Source: Brevibacterium zhoupengii
Lineage (GTDB): Bacteria; Actinomycetota; Actinomycetes; Actinomycetales; Brevibacteriaceae
DNA length: 64,000 nt
Assembly: GCF_021117425.1 (NCBI RefSeq)
Contig: NZ_CP088298.1
Location: 3,658,001 to 3,722,000 of the forward strand
Reading direction: 5' to 3'
Shown piece after piece: positions 63,805-64,000 of the stretch. Position numbers and translations under genes: made by a program. Positions within the stretch are counted from its first letter, which is position 1. Every line of letters begins with the position of its first letter. The notes beneath the pieces are model-generated. The model was not told where the DNA came from. It worked only from the letters and a program-made list of their open reading frames with translations, and did no database searches.

Positions 63805-64000
63805 TCAGCCGACGAAGGCCCTGACTACCAGGCCGATGCAGATCGCCAATGCTGCCGCCGCGGGGATGGTCAGAATCCAGACTCCGGCGACGGGCAGGAT
63901 GAAACGGGCGCGTGCGCGACCTTTTCGTCCTGCGTACTGAGTACCCAAGATCGCTGATCCGAGGATGAATGTCAGCGACACGGGGACTCGCATGATGAGT
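63805..64000 (-). CDS. 3' end of probable PiT-family phosphate transporter
   Basis: The gene is cut by the window edge; only its last 65 residues are visible and an ATG at 63993 is internal, not a start. VPVSLTFILGSAILG resembles the C-terminal PiT repeat (family core PVSTT), and the last helix WILTIPAAAALA with a short tail matches the usual PiT C-terminus. If correct it would be the low-affinity phosphate importer complementing PstSCAB. Only a short stretch supports this. Confidence 0.5.
   Translation of the reverse strand, partial: LIMRVPVSLTFILGSAILGTQYAGRKGRARARFILPVAGVWILTIPAAAALAICIGLVVRAFVG

Overview
The window is a GC-rich actinobacterial chromosome segment. Two mycothiol genes (mshA, mshD), a SenX3-RegX3/PhoU phosphate sensor, a GlnR-type regulator beside mshD, ppk1 followed by a MutT1-type NUDIX/phosphatase, an HNH/DUF222 (13E12-type) protein and many leaderless-looking promoters all point to Actinomycetota. 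A Brevibacterium-like member of the Micrococcales is my best guess; this is inference from gene content, not a measured match. No rRNA, tRNA, insertion sequence, prophage or CRISPR array was seen.

Layout. 1-3.4 kb: end of an unidentified gene, then senX3-regX3 divergent from phoU. 3.4-24.5 kb: mixed housekeeping and accessory genes. These are an EamA exporter with a divergent LysR regulator, phosphoglycerate mutase, a BASS-family symporter with a GNAT enzyme, mshA and small conserved genes, the azlCD amino-acid exporter with a divergent XRE-cupin regulator, a FUSC protein, aminopeptidase N, an NlpC/P60 hydrolase, a luciferase-like monooxygenase, an HNH/DUF222 protein and a thioredoxin-reductase-like flavoprotein. 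24.6-39.7 kb: a long run of minus-strand genes for uptake and breakdown of peptides, probably peptides with D-residues. It holds a PucR regulator, a fold-III PLP decarboxylase, a complete Dpp/Opp-type ABC importer, an S66 LD-carboxypeptidase, a class-A-like serine hydrolase, an M19 dipeptidase, a class I glutamine amidotransferase, an APC permease and a universal stress protein. 39.7-46.5 kb: a two-component pair, gabT, a YgfZ-like folate-binding protein, a nitrobindin-like protein with a 38-residue membrane miniprotein, and a membrane protein. 46.8-60 kb (plus strand): a methyltransferase, a glnR-mshD-ppk-mutT1 run whose two gene pairs are also adjacent in mycobacteria, the pstSCAB phosphate importer behind a three-unit PHO box, and padR-ubiB. 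60-64 kb: a membrane protein, a NarL-type two-component pair, a DUF4383 protein and the 3' end of a probable PiT phosphate transporter.

How it fits together. Phosphate is the recurring theme: sensing (SenX3/RegX3/PhoU), high-affinity import (PstSCAB), probable low-affinity import (PiT) and storage (Ppk) are all within 64 kb, with candidate RegX3/PHO boxes before phoU/senX3 and pstS. The peptide cluster has the same logic as the Bacillus dpp/ykf murein-peptide locus but with a different enzyme set.

Two sequence-level traits stand out. The 11-mer CGCCGAGGTGG occurs 26 times by my reading, in three reading frames and once between genes. In-frame tandem repeats sit in the linkers of many proteins, in one case inside the ATP-binding domain of a histidine kinase.
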